Origin: an uncultured Clostridia bacterium
GTDB lineage: Bacteria; Bacillota; Clostridia; UBA1381
Reading direction: 5' to 3'
Length of the DNA: 36,775 nucleotides
NCBI GenBank assembly: GCA_944393255.1
Contig: CALXZP010000035.1
Span: forward strand, 1 to 36,775
The position numbers were made by a program, and so were the translations under genes. The notes under the pieces are model-generated. The model did not search any database. It was given only the letters and a program-made list of their open reading frames with translations, and was not told the origin of the DNA. Shown piece by piece: positions 23,470-33,211 of this stretch (positions are counted from its first letter, which is position 1; each line of letters starts with the position of its first letter).

Positions 23470-24996
23470 TTATTTTTGTTTTTTCACATGCTCTTCGGGC
23501 TTGCCGGCGCCTATCACAGCCGCAAACCTTTTTTTCATGCCCGACATGGCGGCGGAAAAGTGTTCCGCACCCATAACGGCACATATAAATATCATCGGCA
23601 CGAAATTAAAGAAATATCTTCTGTTAGTCTCCCATATCATAAGCACCGCAAATACTCCGAACACCGCCAGACACGGTGCGATATATTCATAAGGCTTATT
23701 TTTTCTCACAAATACGAAGCTGTACGACCAGAAAAGCATGAGTATCATCACCGCAATATGCACGCCGGTACATAGGTGTGAATATTTGCTGTATTTTTCA
23801 CCGTCGTAAAGAACATATTCATGCAGAACCGTATCATTCTTCGGATCGTCGTCAAGAAAATCACCGAAGCCGTAGGTACCGTCGCCAAAATCTCTTGCCG
23901 CTTTTCCTTCAAACAGCTCATACATACCCTTCAAGCCCAGGGAACTCACTCTCTGCTTTATTTTTTCGCTGATAGCCTCGTTTCTCTCCGCAGCATTGTC
24001 AAAACTCTTCGAAAAATCATAATCGCTTGCACTGTATGAGCCGTCGCCGTTCAGTCCCATCATTATATGATGATTATAGATAAGGCTCTCGTTTTCGACC
24101 GTTTCACGGTCAAGATGACTGCCGTATATGACTCCGTTTACCGATACAGATACAAGTATCAGCATGGACGCCGCAGCTGCCGCGGCTATAGCTGCCCTTT
24201 TGGGTTCAAAATGAAAACACAGGTCTATCGCTGCGGCTACCAGCGCTACTGCGACTGTAAATTTCATCTGCATGCCGACCGCCGCCGCAAGTCCCATAAG
24301 CAGATAGAACAATATCTGCTTTCTCATATCCGCAGCGCTGCGTGCAAGCAGATACAGGTAGTATACCAGAGCCGGGAACAGCAAGGACAGCGAGTCTGTA
24401 TAGAAAACCGCCCCTATTATGTAAAACGGCAGACTGAGCGCAAACAGCGCAAGCGCAAAAAGTCCGTGCCGAGCGCCGCCCATCTTTCTGCATGTGAGCG
24501 ACACCACAGCCATAGCGCAGACAGACATTATACTGTTTACCGCCGCTCCCGCCATGAAAAAGTTTTCTATACCTACAAATGAACAAAGCTTGAATATTAT
24601 AAACAGAAAGAACATAGAACCTATGTTGTTCGGGAACATTTCAAAATAATCATAGTATTCCCCAAACGTTCCCGTTTTCACCCATTCCGCCGCGCCGTGA
24701 TACACGGCGCCCATATCGAAAACGGGATCAAACTCAAGAGCTTTGCCGGCGATCAGCTGTATGATGTACATCACAGCGCAGAATACCGGCAAAATATAAT
24801 TGTATTTATTTTTCAATACTTCTTCATACCGCTTAAGAACACGGTATACGACCGCCAGAGCCGCAAGCCCTGCCAGGGATACAGGGATAAGATACGCCGT
24901 TTCATGATACGGATTTAAAAATATAACACATATCATCACCCATGTAAACACAATACTGAACAGGGCGTAAAACGCCCAGCTTAAAACCCTTTTCAT
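23470..24996 (-). CDS. Polytopic GT-C-type glycosyltransferase-like protein
   Basis: This 508-residue protein has about eleven to thirteen membrane segments and a large outside loop near residues 300-390. After the second to third helix, FDPVFDMGAVYHGAAEW (about 89-105) carries acidic residues in the position used by GT-C enzymes to bind the lipid-linked sugar donor; PNNIGSMFF follows. The C-terminus ends in a lysine-rich KKQK tail. It probably glycosylates surface polymers or proteins, but the substrate is unknown. The ATG at 24996 has AAGGGGGAC upstream and lies 14 bases after the folC stop, suggesting co-transcription. Confidence 0.65.
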   Translation of the reverse strand: MKRVLSWAFYALFSIVFTWVMICVIFLNPYHETAYLIPVSLAGLAALAVVYRVLKRYEEVLKNKYNYILPVFCAVMYIIQLIAGKALEFDPVFDMGAVYHGAAEWVKTGTFGEYYDYFEMFPNNIGSMFFLFIIFKLCSFVGIENFFMAGAAVNSIMSVCAMAVVSLTCRKMGGARHGLFALALFALSLPFYIIGAVFYTDSLSLLFPALVYYLYLLARSAADMRKQILFYLLMGLAAAVGMQMKFTVAVALVAAAIDLCFHFEPKRAAIAAAAAASMLILVSVSVNGVIYGSHLDRETVENESLIYNHHIMMGLNGDGSYSASDYDFSKSFDNAAERNEAISEKIKQRVSSLGLKGMYELFEGKAARDFGDGTYGFGDFLDDDPKNDTVLHEYVLYDGEKYSKYSHLCTGVHIAVMILMLFWSYSFVFVRKNKPYEYIAPCLAVFGVFAVLMIWETNRRYFFNFVPMIFICAVMGAEHFSAAMSGMKKRFAAVIGAGKPEEHVKKQK

Positions 24997-25010
24997 AAGC
25001 CCGGTCCCCC

Positions 25011-26255
25011 TTAAAAATTAAATATGCCTTTATTTTTCAATATCTTCTCAGCCTCTCCCGCAAGATAGAGAGAGCCGCATATGCAGACAAGTCCGTTCGC
25101 TCCCGCAAGCTCCGCCGCCCTGTCGATAGCGCGCTCCGGATCCGGCTCGGCTATGCATGAGACGCCTGCATCATCACAGATACGCTTTATCTCGGTGCAT
25201 CTGAGCGACCTTTCCATATCGAGCTCGGCGGCTATTACCGTCTGTGCCGCGGAGGCTATAGTGTGTATACAAAGCTCGTAGGCTTTATCCTTCATCATCG
25301 CAAGGACCAATGTCACGGGTCTGTTCTCCTCAGCGAGCGAAGCCTTGAGCGCACGGATCCCGTCTATGTTATGACCCCCGTCTATCACGATATACGGTGC
25401 GACAAATTCATACCGCGCTTTCCATGACACATTCTCAAAACCCTCCGCAACGGCTCGCTCCGGTATCTTCCAGCCTTTTTCCCTCAGCACGTGTACGGTC
25501 TCGAGAGCCGCAGCTGCGTTCTCCGCCTGGTACGCGCCCCTCAGGCTCAAATGATAGCCCCATGTTTTATAAATAAAACTTCCCGGCTTGCGTTCGGCCT
25601 TATCACAGAATATCAGCTCCGCACCCGCTTCCTCCGCCGCCTTCTCTATGACGCTTCGCACCCTGTCATTAGGCGCTGAGACCACGGTGCAGCCGCGCTT
25701 TATTATCCCGCATTTTTCAGCAGCTATCTCCTCTATGGTATCGCCCAGAAACTGCATATGGTCAAGCCCTATCGAGGTCAGCACCGCGGTCTCCGGCGGC
25801 GGTATTATATTCGTAGCGTCCAGTCTGCCGCCCATACCTGTTTCAAGAACCACTATATCGCATTCCCTGTCTCGGAAATACCGCATTGCGGCGGCGGTTA
25901 TGAACGCAAACTCCGAGACCTCAAGCCCGTGCCTTTCCGCTGTTTCGGCCGTGAGACTTATATATTCCGCAAGCTCTGCGTCGCTTATCATCTCGTTATT
26001 TATACGTATCCGCTCGTTAAACACCTCTATAAAAGGCGAGGTGAACAAGCCCGTTTTGTATCCGGAACGCTTTAATATCTCAGCAGTCATGGCGCATACC
26101 GAGCCTTTGCCGTTCGTTCCGGCAACGTGTACAAACCTCAGCTCCTTATGCGGATCTCCGAGCTTTTCAAGCAGAGCGCCGAGCTTTGCATTGCCGAGCG
26201 GTCTTACGAATTTGGGGATAGAATGTACATATCCGAGAGCCTCCCCGCAGTCCAT
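25011..26255 (-). CDS. folC: Folylpolyglutamate / dihydrofolate synthase
   Basis: This 414-residue enzyme adds glutamates to folates (and, in bifunctional forms, joins glutamate to dihydropteroate). It has the Mur-ligase-like P-loop HVAGTNGKGS (43-52), FTSPFIEVFNERI, LETGMGGRLDATN and ITSIGLDHMQFLG-type segment. The ATG at 26255 follows AAGGAGG; the in-frame TTG at 26273 overlaps that site. valS lies upstream, an arrangement common in Firmicutes, and a GT-C gene follows closely. Confidence 0.93.
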   Translation of the reverse strand: MDCGEALGYVHSIPKFVRPLGNAKLGALLEKLGDPHKELRFVHVAGTNGKGSVCAMTAEILKRSGYKTGLFTSPFIEVFNERIRINNEMISDAELAEYISLTAETAERHGLEVSEFAFITAAAMRYFRDRECDIVVLETGMGGRLDATNIIPPPETAVLTSIGLDHMQFLGDTIEEIAAEKCGIIKRGCTVVSAPNDRVRSVIEKAAEEAGAELIFCDKAERKPGSFIYKTWGYHLSLRGAYQAENAAAALETVHVLREKGWKIPERAVAEGFENVSWKARYEFVAPYIVIDGGHNIDGIRALKASLAEENRPVTLVLAMMKDKAYELCIHTIASAAQTVIAAELDMERSLRCTEIKRICDDAGVSCIAEPDPERAIDRAAELAGANGLVCICGSLYLAGEAEKILKNKGIFNF

Positions 26256-26281
26256 ATCAGTCGCCTCCTTCAATCACAGTA

Positions 26282-26358
26282 TGTATGGCGCACTTTGTTT
26301 CTCAATTGTCCGCCATACAGCTAAAGGGTACCTGAAAACCACCTTTCCGATACCCTTT
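26282..26358 (-). repeat. Two inverted repeats between valS and folC
   Basis: TGTATGGCG/CGCCATACA (26282-26290 with 26311-26319) and AAAGGGTA/TACCCTTT (26323-26330 with 26351-26358) form two hairpins between the genes. Neither has a clear following T tract in the leftward direction. They may stabilise or process the mRNA, or tune folC expression relative to valS. Confidence 0.5.
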
Positions 26359-26374
26359 TCATCAGTTTCAGCCG

Positions 26375-29020
26375 TCAGCCAATAGCCTTCATTGCTTCTA
26401 TATTCTCGATAACCTTTTCAAGCATGCTCTTATACTTTTCGCCCTTTGCACGCTCCTCGTCAACCACTTTCTGCGGCGCCTTGGAAACAAATCCGGCGTT
26501 TGAAAGCTTGCCCTCAACACGCTTTATCTCGCCCTCAAGCTTCTTCTTCTCATCATTTAGCCGCGCAAGCTCCTTCTCCTTGTCAACCAGCTCGCTCATA
26601 GGCAGATATATCTCCGCCCCGGCAACAACTATATTGACCGAATTCAGCTCTGCGCCGTCCTTGTTCCCGGCTATCTCCACCTCAGATGCGGAAGCCAGCC
26701 TCTCAAAGAACGCCGTACCCTTGCCGAATATCTCCGGCTTTGAGGTCACTATTATCATCTTCGCCTTTTTCGACGGCGGAACATTCATCTCTGCACGCCT
26801 GTTGCGGACTGCCGAAACGGCGTCCATTATAAGCGTCATTGCCGCTTCTTCCTCCTCGAATACGAGAGCCGGATCGTATACCGGATAGCTGCTTATAACT
26901 ATGCTCTCGCCCTCGTGCGGAAGGTGCTGCCATATCTCCTCCGTTATGAACGGCATGAACGGATGGAGCAGCTGCATGGTGTGCGAAAGAACGTACGTCA
27001 GCACATACTGAGCCGTCCTGCCCGTCGGGTTCTCCTTGTCGAAAATCCTTGGCTTTACAAGCTCGATATACCAGTCGCAGAAGCTTTCCCAGATGAAATC
27101 GTAGAGATTTGCAAGCGCAACGCCCAGCTCGAACTTGTCCAGATTATCCGTAACGGTCTTTACGACCTTATTATACCTCGAGATTATCCATTTATCCTCA
27201 AGCTGAAGCTCTGCGGTCTCCGGCAGCTTGTTTTCGTCCGTCTCCAAATTCATCATCGTGAACCTGGACGCATTCCATATCTTGTTTGCAAAATTGCGTC
27301 CCGCCTCTACCTTTTCCACATAGAAGCGCATATCGTTACCCGGCGCATTGCCCGTGGTAAGCGCAAACCTTAAAGCATCCGCGCCGTAATCCTCTATTAT
27401 CTTCAAAGGATCTATACCGTTGCCAAGTGATTTCGACATTTTGCGTCCCTGAGCATCTCTTACCAGCCCATGCATAAACACCTTCTCAAACGGCGCTTTG
27501 CCCGTGTGCTCTATACCGGAGAATATCATTCTCGCCACCCAGAAGAATATTATATCGTAAGCCGTAACGAGCACGCTCGTCGGATAAAAGTAATCAAGCT
27601 CCTCCGTCCTATCCGGCCAGCCGAGAGTTGAGAACGGCCAAAGCGCGGATGAGAACCATGTATCGAGAACGTCCTCCTCCTGATGAACGCGTCCGCCGCA
27701 CTTCGGACATACGCTTATATCCTCCTTCGATACCGTCATCTCGCCGCAGTCGTCACAGTAAAACGCCGGTATCCTGTGTCCCCACCACAGCTGGCGCGAA
27801 ATACACCAATCGTATACGCCTTCCATCCAGTTCATATAAAGCTTTGAGAACCTGTCCGGAACAAATTTGGTATCTCCTTTCTTTACCGCTTCTATGGCAG
27901 GCTCCGCAAGCGGTTTCATTTTTACAAACCACTGTCTTGAAATTATCGGTTCGACCGTTGTCCCGCAGCGGTAACACTGTCCTACATTATGCGAATGATC
28001 CTCGACCTTGACAAGCAAGCCCATCTCATCGAGATCCTTTATCATCTGCCTGCGGCACTCGTAACGATCCATACCCTCGTATTTTCCGGCATATGAATTC
28101 ATTGCAGCATCATCGTTCATGACCTTTATCATTTCCAGGCCGTGACGCTGTCCCACCTCAAAGTCATTTGGATCGTGCGCCGGAGTTATCTTAACGCAGC
28201 CGGTTCCGAATTCTTTATCAACGTATTCATCGGCTATGACGGGTATCTCTCTGCCGGTAAGCGGCAGACAAAGCGTCTTACCGATTATATGCTTATATCT
28301 GTCGTCTTCCGGATTTACCGCCACAGCGGTGTCTCCGAACATCGTTTCGGGACGTGTCGTTGCGATTATAACATACTCGTCCGAATCCTTTACAGGATAT
28401 TTTATATACCAAAAGTGCCCCTGCTGCTCCTCGTGCTCGACCTCCGCGTCAGAAAGCGCCGTTATACATTTCGGGCACCAGTTTATTATCTTTGAACCGC
28501 GATATATAAGTCCTTTATCATAAAGGTTTACGAACACCTCGCGGACCGCCCTTGAACAGCCCTCGTCCATCGTGAACCGCTCCCTGTCCCAATCGCAGGA
28601 CGAGCCTATTTTTTTGAGCTGGTTTATAATTCTGTTTCCGTATTTCTCTTTCCACGCCCATACGCGCTCAAGGAATTTCTCGCGTCCAAGGTCATAGCGC
28701 GTAAGTCCTTCATTTTCACGAAGCTCCTCCTCGACCTTTATCTGGGTCGCTATACCGGCATGATCCGTTCCCGGCACCCACAGCGCCTCATAGCCCTGCA
28801 TCCTCTTGTATCTTATAAGAATATCCTGAAGAGTCTCGTCCAGAGCATGACCCATATGCAGCTGGCCTGTGACGTTCGGGGGCGGGATAACTATAGTGAA
28901 CGGCTTCTTGTCCTTGTTCACCTCTGCATGAAAATATCCGTTTTCCACCCATTCGCTATACAGCTTGTCCTCAAACTCCTGCGGATCATAATTCTTTGCA
29001 ATATTTTTCGCGTCTTCCAT
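26375..29020 (-). CDS. valS: Valine-tRNA ligase
   Basis: This 881-residue class I synthetase charges tRNA-Val. It has the HIGH motif variant HMGH (55-58) in [15 protein letters not shown], an editing domain (about 205-340, [15 protein letters not shown]), KMSKS (527-531), CxxC pairs in the middle domain, and a C-terminal coiled coil (about 805-880) rich in Glu/Lys. The ATG at 29020 follows AAAGGAATAG; the in-frame GTG at 29026 is less likely. A tRNA-Val gene lies at 36552. I saw no T-box leader before it; instead a short membrane protein gene and a consensus promoter precede it. Confidence 0.95.
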   Translation of the reverse strand: MEDAKNIAKNYDPQEFEDKLYSEWVENGYFHAEVNKDKKPFTIVIPPPNVTGQLHMGHALDETLQDILIRYKRMQGYEALWVPGTDHAGIATQIKVEEELRENEGLTRYDLGREKFLERVWAWKEKYGNRIINQLKKIGSSCDWDRERFTMDEGCSRAVREVFVNLYDKGLIYRGSKIINWCPKCITALSDAEVEHEEQQGHFWYIKYPVKDSDEYVIIATTRPETMFGDTAVAVNPEDDRYKHIIGKTLCLPLTGREIPVIADEYVDKEFGTGCVKITPAHDPNDFEVGQRHGLEMIKVMNDDAAMNSYAGKYEGMDRYECRRQMIKDLDEMGLLVKVEDHSHNVGQCYRCGTTVEPIISRQWFVKMKPLAEPAIEAVKKGDTKFVPDRFSKLYMNWMEGVYDWCISRQLWWGHRIPAFYCDDCGEMTVSKEDISVCPKCGGRVHQEEDVLDTWFSSALWPFSTLGWPDRTEELDYFYPTSVLVTAYDIIFFWVARMIFSGIEHTGKAPFEKVFMHGLVRDAQGRKMSKSLGNGIDPLKIIEDYGADALRFALTTGNAPGNDMRFYVEKVEAGRNFANKIWNASRFTMMNLETDENKLPETAELQLEDKWIISRYNKVVKTVTDNLDKFELGVALANLYDFIWESFCDWYIELVKPRIFDKENPTGRTAQYVLTYVLSHTMQLLHPFMPFITEEIWQHLPHEGESIVISSYPVYDPALVFEEEEAAMTLIMDAVSAVRNRRAEMNVPPSKKAKMIIVTSKPEIFGKGTAFFERLASASEVEIAGNKDGAELNSVNIVVAGAEIYLPMSELVDKEKELARLNDEKKKLEGEIKRVEGKLSNAGFVSKAPQKVVDEERAKGEKYKSMLEKVIENIEAMKAIG

Positions 29021-29036
29021 AATCACTATTCCTTTA

Positions 29037-29222
29037 CTATATAAATATCATAACGCATACGAACAGCGCCGCCGACGCAGCTAGCGCCGCGAGCTTTATC
29101 CTGAACAGCAGCGTTTCCGACGGCTCGTTTCTGCGCAGCACCTTTTCAGCAAATGTTTTCGGTCTGTAGCATATGAACAAAAGCAGCGCGCACACAGCCA
29201 GACATATAATTTTAATAAGCAT
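29037..29222 (-). CDS. Small two-helix membrane protein
   Basis: This 61-residue protein starting [20 protein letters not shown] has two hydrophobic helices (1-18 and about 42-60) separated by a basic loop ([16 protein letters not shown]). The ATG at 29222 has GGAAGGGACG about nine bases upstream. It lies 16 bases before valS and shares its promoter. I recognise no family with certainty. The frame extends further upstream, but that part looks non-coding. Confidence 0.6.
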   Translation of the reverse strand: MLIKIICLAVCALLLFICYRPKTFAEKVLRRNEPSETLLFRIKLAALAASAALFVCVMIFI

Positions 29223-29300
29223 ACATAACGTCCCTTCCCCGCCCCGTACCGCACGGGAGCGGACACGGCGCAGCCGCCGTAAAAATACTGTCTGCATAAT

Positions 29301-29329
29301 ATTATCTCATTTTTGAATATATTTGTCAA
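29301..29329 (-). promoter_or_regulatory. Sigma-A promoter of the valS-folC transcript
   Basis: On the minus strand TTGACA (29324-29329), 17 bases and GATAAT (29301-29306) lie about 80 bases upstream of the small membrane protein gene. Confidence 0.8.
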
Positions 29330-29495
29330 GCCCTTTTACCGCATTACGGCTATTTTTTTCACAGATTTTAAGAATATTTTACCGTGCCGCATCATATAAA
29401 TAATTATGTACTGAACGGCCGGACGGTATTATGGCTCAGCCCGGCCGGGAGCAAACCAACATATAGCTTTATTATCAACAAAGGAGGATTTTCTC

Positions 29496-30164
29496 ATGGA
29501 CAATACCAACAATCTTGCACAGGTAACGGGCGTTATATCCGATAAGTTCGTGTTCAATCATGAAATATACGCCGAAAAATTCTATACCTTCACCCTCAGG
29601 ATACCGCGGCTCAGCGGCACCGACGATTCTGTCCGCATAATGGTCTCCGAGCGCCTGCTCGCCTGCGAGGACTTCCGCATAGGCGACAAAGTGGACATCG
29701 AAGGACAGTTCCGCTCGTACAACAGCTATGAGCCGACAGGCGAAAACAGGCTCGTGCTCACCATCTTTGCTAAGGACATTCGCCCCAGCTCCGGCGAGCG
29801 CGGACACAATCCGAATATGCTGTTTTTAAACGGCTACATCTGCAAGGAGCCGGTGTATCGAACGACCCCGTTCGGCAGGGAGATAACAGACCTTCTGATA
29901 GCCGTGAACCGCAGCTACAACAAGTCCGACTACATACCCGTCATTGCCTGGGGCAGGAATGCACGGTACGCGAAAACGCTTTCCGTCGGCGACAACGTAA
30001 AGGTCTGGGGAAGGATACAGTCCAGAAATTATCAAAAACGCCTGAGCGAAGATGAAGTGGTAACAAAAACGGCATACGAGGTATCGGTGAACAGAATGGA
30101 GCTTGTGGATCCCGAAAACGATAACGATATCACAGAAAACGCAGCGCACGCGCATACGGTTTGA
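29496..30164 (+). CDS. SSB-like protein with two OB folds
   Basis: This 222-residue protein contains two single-stranded-DNA-binding OB domains in one chain. The first (about 5-95) begins NLAQVTGVISDKFVFNHEI, with IGDKVDIEGQFRSYNS; the second (about 107-205) begins MLFLNGYICKEPVYRTTP, with ITDLLIAVNR, YIPVIAWGRNA and VGDNVKVWGRIQSR typical of SSB/PriB-like folds. It lacks the acidic tip motif of ordinary SSB. Ordinary SSB works as a tetramer of single OB folds, so this one may act as a dimer. The ATG follows AAAGGAGG. A terminator ends the gene; its neighbours give no functional clue. Confidence 0.82.
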   Translation: MDNTNNLAQVTGVISDKFVFNHEIYAEKFYTFTLRIPRLSGTDDSVRIMVSERLLACEDFRIGDKVDIEGQFRSYNSYEPTGENRLVLTIFAKDIRPSSGERGHNPNMLFLNGYICKEPVYRTTPFGREITDLLIAVNRSYNKSDYIPVIAWGRNARYAKTLSVGDNVKVWGRIQSRNYQKRLSEDEVVTKTAYEVSVNRMELVDPENDNDITENAAHAHTV

Positions 30165-30169
30165 CATTA

Positions 30170-30209
30170 AAAGGAGCGAAAAGACCGATCCCGGGTTTCG
30201 CTCCTTTTA
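30170..30209 (+). terminator. Intrinsic terminator of the SSB-like gene
   Basis: AAAAGGAGCGAAA (30170-30182) and TTTCGCTCCTTTT (30197-30209) form a perfect 13-base stem ending in T residues, six bases after the stop codon. Confidence 0.85.
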
Positions 30210-30245
30210 TATTGCGGAATAATGCCAAAAATCCGTCACGGCCGC

Positions 30246-30274
30246 TTTACAACCGGCTGCTTTTTTGCTATAAT
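30246..30274 (+). promoter_or_regulatory. Sigma-A promoter of the surface protein gene
   Basis: TTTACA (30246-30251), 17 bases and TATAAT (30269-30274) lie 40 bases before the start codon at 30315. Confidence 0.8.
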
Positions 30275-30314
30275 GAACATATACGAATAAAGCTTTACGA
30301 GGAGGATGAATGTT

Positions 30315-32099
30315 ATGAGAAAAATTTATTTGCTGCTTATCTCCGCTTTATCGGTCCTGCTTGCCTGCTCCGGCATTTCCGCCTTTGCCGAAGCCTGCGG
30401 CGCTCTGCCTGGAATAACAGCCGAAACGGAGCTTTCCGGCGGCGGCGGTCTTTCGTTCGGTCAATATACCGTTGCCGTATATGACGGCAGCGGAAATATC
30501 CTCATGCTCGATCAGGTAGGATACGGCTATGAGCTGCGCCTCTCCGTCCCCGACGGCGAGGACGGAAAAATATTCAAGGGCTGGTTCACCGAGCCGGACG
30601 GAAAGGGCACGCAATGGGAAAACGGGAGCGCTGTTACCGGACCGCTGAAGCTGTATGAATTTTTTGAAGATGATCCGGCGTATGCTTCCCTTTTGAAAAG
30701 CCTCAGCATAGACGGATATGATATAGATTTCTCACCCGAACAACTCTTATATGTCTGCGGCAGATCCGCCGCACTCAGCGGACTTCACATCAGCGCGCAG
30801 TCTTTCTCCGGAACGGCTGTGCACTGGGGGATACTGAGTGATAACGGCTGTATCTGGGACGAAGAGCCCTCGGACACGAGATATTTTTCCCCCGAGGAGC
30901 TGAATTCCGAAAACGAATTGCGTATCCTGATAAAATGCGGCGGTTCGGAACAGCCGAATGCGGCCGTTTACAGTATCCTGCTCCCCTCGGGAGCAAACGA
31001 GACCGGACTTCTGCCCGGAGATTATACCGGTATCATAAAGGCTGCCGAAGTTGACGGCTCGTCCAGCCTGGATACGGACACGCCGTCCGGTCTTGTGCTC
31101 AAACTCGGTATACGCAAGGACAACGAAGGATATCCCGATATAGATACCGTCAGCAAAGACACTCAGGTGTATTACTTTGATATGTGGCTGTACGATAAAA
31201 ATGATATATTCATCCCTCAGGAAGGAAGCCTGCCCATACAGGTAACTCTGAGGTCTTCCCTTCCGTATACGATGGGCAAAAATTATGAGATATACCGGAT
31301 AAGCAGCGACTGTCCCGAAAAGCAGAATATAGTATTTTCAAGCCGGGACACGGTAACTTTTCAAACCTCGGGATACGGAAGATTTGCGCTGTGCTATACC
31401 CCCGACTATTCCGTTACATTCATGTCGGACGGTGAAGTGTATTATCAGCAGGACAACATCAGCACCTCCGCTGTCTCTCTCCCGGAGCCGCCGCAGAGAT
31501 CCGGCTTCAGGTTTTTGGGCTGGTACACCCTGCCCGACGGCGGCGGCGAGAAATTTGATGAGAATTCACGTATCATCTGCAATATGACGGTCTATGCTTA
31601 TTGGCAGAAGATCTCTTACGCATTGGGGCCCGCTCCCTCGGCTCCCGCAAAAACGCCTAAGCCGGAGCCTTCGCCCTCTGCCGAGCCTCTGCCGACAGCT
31701 TCCGCCGTAATACCGGCGTATGATACGATATTCGTGATACAGGAAAATGGTACGATAGATATACGCATCAACAACGGCGCGGTGCTCTTTACAGACGCTC
31801 TGCCCTTTATAGACGCCAATGACAGAACTCAGATCCCTTTGCGCGCGGTCTGTGAAGCATTGGGAGCCGAGGTTTTATGGGATGAAGCCGGAAGGACAGT
31901 GACTATAACAAAAGACGGCATTTCAGCCCGGCTCAGCATCGGATCAAATATCATATATAAAAACAATTCTTTGATATCAATGGACACGGAAGCGATGATA
32001 GTCAGCGACCGTACATACATACCCGTTAAATATATCGGCGAGATCTTCGGATACGAAGTATCATGGGACAGCACGGAGCTCCCGGTATCGGAGAAATGA
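30315..32099 (+). CDS. Surface protein with InlB-like repeats and CuAO-N1-like domain
   Basis: This 594-residue exported protein has a signal peptide (MRKIYLLLISALSVLLACSG, ending near SAFA). Two InlB/Listeria-Bacteroides-type beta repeats are visible: one near residues 48-115 (ending GKIFKGWFTEPDGKG) and one near 367-435 (FRFLGWYTLPDGGGEKFD). A Pro/Ser linker of PxP motifs (about 440-475) leads to a C-terminal domain of the copper amine oxidase N-terminal type (IPLRAVCEALGAEVLWD and YIPVKYIGEIFGYEVSWDS), a non-catalytic cell-surface module in Clostridia. No catalytic domain or LPXTG anchor was seen. The ATG at 30315 is nine bases after GAGGAGG; the upstream ATG at 30306 abuts that site. Confidence 0.85.
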   Translation: MRKIYLLLISALSVLLACSGISAFAEACGALPGITAETELSGGGGLSFGQYTVAVYDGSGNILMLDQVGYGYELRLSVPDGEDGKIFKGWFTEPDGKGTQWENGSAVTGPLKLYEFFEDDPAYASLLKSLSIDGYDIDFSPEQLLYVCGRSAALSGLHISAQSFSGTAVHWGILSDNGCIWDEEPSDTRYFSPEELNSENELRILIKCGGSEQPNAAVYSILLPSGANETGLLPGDYTGIIKAAEVDGSSSLDTDTPSGLVLKLGIRKDNEGYPDIDTVSKDTQVYYFDMWLYDKNDIFIPQEGSLPIQVTLRSSLPYTMGKNYEIYRISSDCPEKQNIVFSSRDTVTFQTSGYGRFALCYTPDYSVTFMSDGEVYYQQDNISTSAVSLPEPPQRSGFRFLGWYTLPDGGGEKFDENSRIICNMTVYAYWQKISYALGPAPSAPAKTPKPEPSPSAEPLPTASAVIPAYDTIFVIQENGTIDIRINNGAVLFTDALPFIDANDRTQIPLRAVCEALGAEVLWDEAGRTVTITKDGISARLSIGSNIIYKNNSLISMDTEAMIVSDRTYIPVKYIGEIFGYEVSWDSTELPVSEK

Positions 32100-32102
32100 C
32101 CA

Positions 32103-32130
32103 TTAAAGGGCAGCCTGCGCTGCCCTTTAA
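32103..32130. terminator. Bidirectional hairpin between convergent genes
   Basis: TTAAAGGGCAGC (32103-32114) and GCTGCCCTTTAA (32119-32130) form a perfect 12-base stem with a four-base loop, between the surface protein and deacetylase stop codons. T residues lie within the stem arms; the flanks give only short T/A tracts. Confidence 0.7.
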
Positions 32131-32136
32131 ATATGC

Positions 32137-32901
32137 TCAATATATCTGTCTCTGCGACTGTCTCCCTGTCCTGTCTATCGTGTAATTCTCCGTATATATA
32201 AGCTCCGAGACCGTTACAAGCTCATATTCCGAGGTCAGCGCCTCAAGTATCTGAGGCAGTATCTCGGCCGTATGCTCGGTGCCGTTATGCAGAAGTATTA
32301 TATCCCCCGCCTCGGTCTGCGATACCACTCGGTCGTATATATCCGCCGCGGCGGTCCCGTCCCTATAATCGATACCGTCCACCGACCACTGTATGTACGT
32401 TCTTCCGCTCGTTTCCGCCGTCCTTACTACATTATCGTTGTACGCTCCGGACGGCGCGCGCATAAGCTTAGGAGCGTATCCCGTCGCTTTGGTAACGGCG
32501 CGCTCCGTTTTTTCTATATCGGCAATTATCTCATCCGAGCTCATTTTTGTATAGTCGTCATGGTTGTATGAATGTGTTCCTATCTCAAACCCCGCGCGGT
32601 ACAGCTTATTCAGAGAGCCGCTGTGATCCTCCGCCCACTTTCCCGTCACAAAAAACGTAGCTCCGCAGCCCTTTTCCGTAAGCGCTGCGATGATCTCGTC
32701 TATATCGTCGTCGTTCCATGCACAGTCGAACGTCAGCGCTATTTTATTGTCGGGCCGTTCCACACTGTAGATGGGTATTTCCCTGTTCCCGACCAGAAAG
32801 GTCATGACGGAGCGCCCCGACGTTATGCATACCGCCGCTATCACCGCCGCCGCTGCCAGAGCAAATAAAAGCTGCTTCTTATTAAATACAAAAAAACGCA
32901 T
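32137..32901 (-). CDS. PdaB-like polysaccharide deacetylase
   Basis: This 254-residue protein has one N-terminal membrane helix (10-28) and a NodB (CE4) domain. Motifs are TFDCAWND (57-64, replacing the usual TFDDG), HSYNHDD (His110 and His114, metal ligands), RAPSGAYN (148-155) and LLHNG (His205). The substituted first motif with only one of the two usual aspartates resembles PdaB, a sporulation protein acting on spore cortex or peptidoglycan. Substrate is not certain. The ATG at 32901 follows GGAGGTAATTTT; a longer frame to 33039 is rejected. It is convergent with the surface protein gene. Confidence 0.85.
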   Translation of the reverse strand: MRFFVFNKKQLLFALAAAAVIAAVCITSGRSVMTFLVGNREIPIYSVERPDNKIALTFDCAWNDDDIDEIIAALTEKGCGATFFVTGKWAEDHSGSLNKLYRAGFEIGTHSYNHDDYTKMSSDEIIADIEKTERAVTKATGYAPKLMRAPSGAYNDNVVRTAETSGRTYIQWSVDGIDYRDGTAAADIYDRVVSQTEAGDIILLHNGTEHTAEILPQILEALTSEYELVTVSELIYTENYTIDRTGRQSQRQIY

Positions 32902-33211
32902 AAAATTACCTCCATAGATCATTAGTACATCAAGACAGAGCTTTCCGTCCCTTATATCCGTAATTTTATGCGCCGCAGTCTTAATTAATGATAAAAACCG
33001 CACGACAGGATCCGACATGCATATACGTACCGGCTTCAAGCGACAGCCGCCGTCTCCGGCTGCCGCGCCGCAGCTGACGCATATGCAAAGCTTTGTTCTA
33101 AAATCCTCACGATTGTGATAATCTCCGTATTCCTCACATATTTATCTAACATGAGATGTACAATATTTCGGCCCGGCTGCATCTTGCCGCCGGGCCATCG
33201 GAGGTGGACAC
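32902..33211. other. Divergent intergenic region
   Basis: This stretch separates the deacetylase from the P-type ATPase. It holds a weak candidate rightward promoter (TTGTTC at 33093-33098, 18 bases, GATAAT at 33117-33122 with a TG extension) and the hairpin at 33170-33196. No strong leftward sigma-A promoter for the deacetylase was found, as expected if a sporulation sigma factor reads it. Confidence 0.4.
33170..33196 (+). promoter_or_regulatory. Hairpin just before the ATPase ribosome binding site
   Basis: GGCCCGG (33170-33176) pairs with CCGGGCC (33190-33196) around 13 bases; the GGAGGTGG ribosome binding site follows within four bases. It lacks a T tract, so it is not a terminator. It may affect translation of the ATPase. 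Confidence 0.45.

Noticed and set aside
29223..29495. T-box leader for valS
   Set aside because: A consensus promoter and a small gene lie immediately before valS, leaving no room for the T-box and no conserved T-box sequence was seen.
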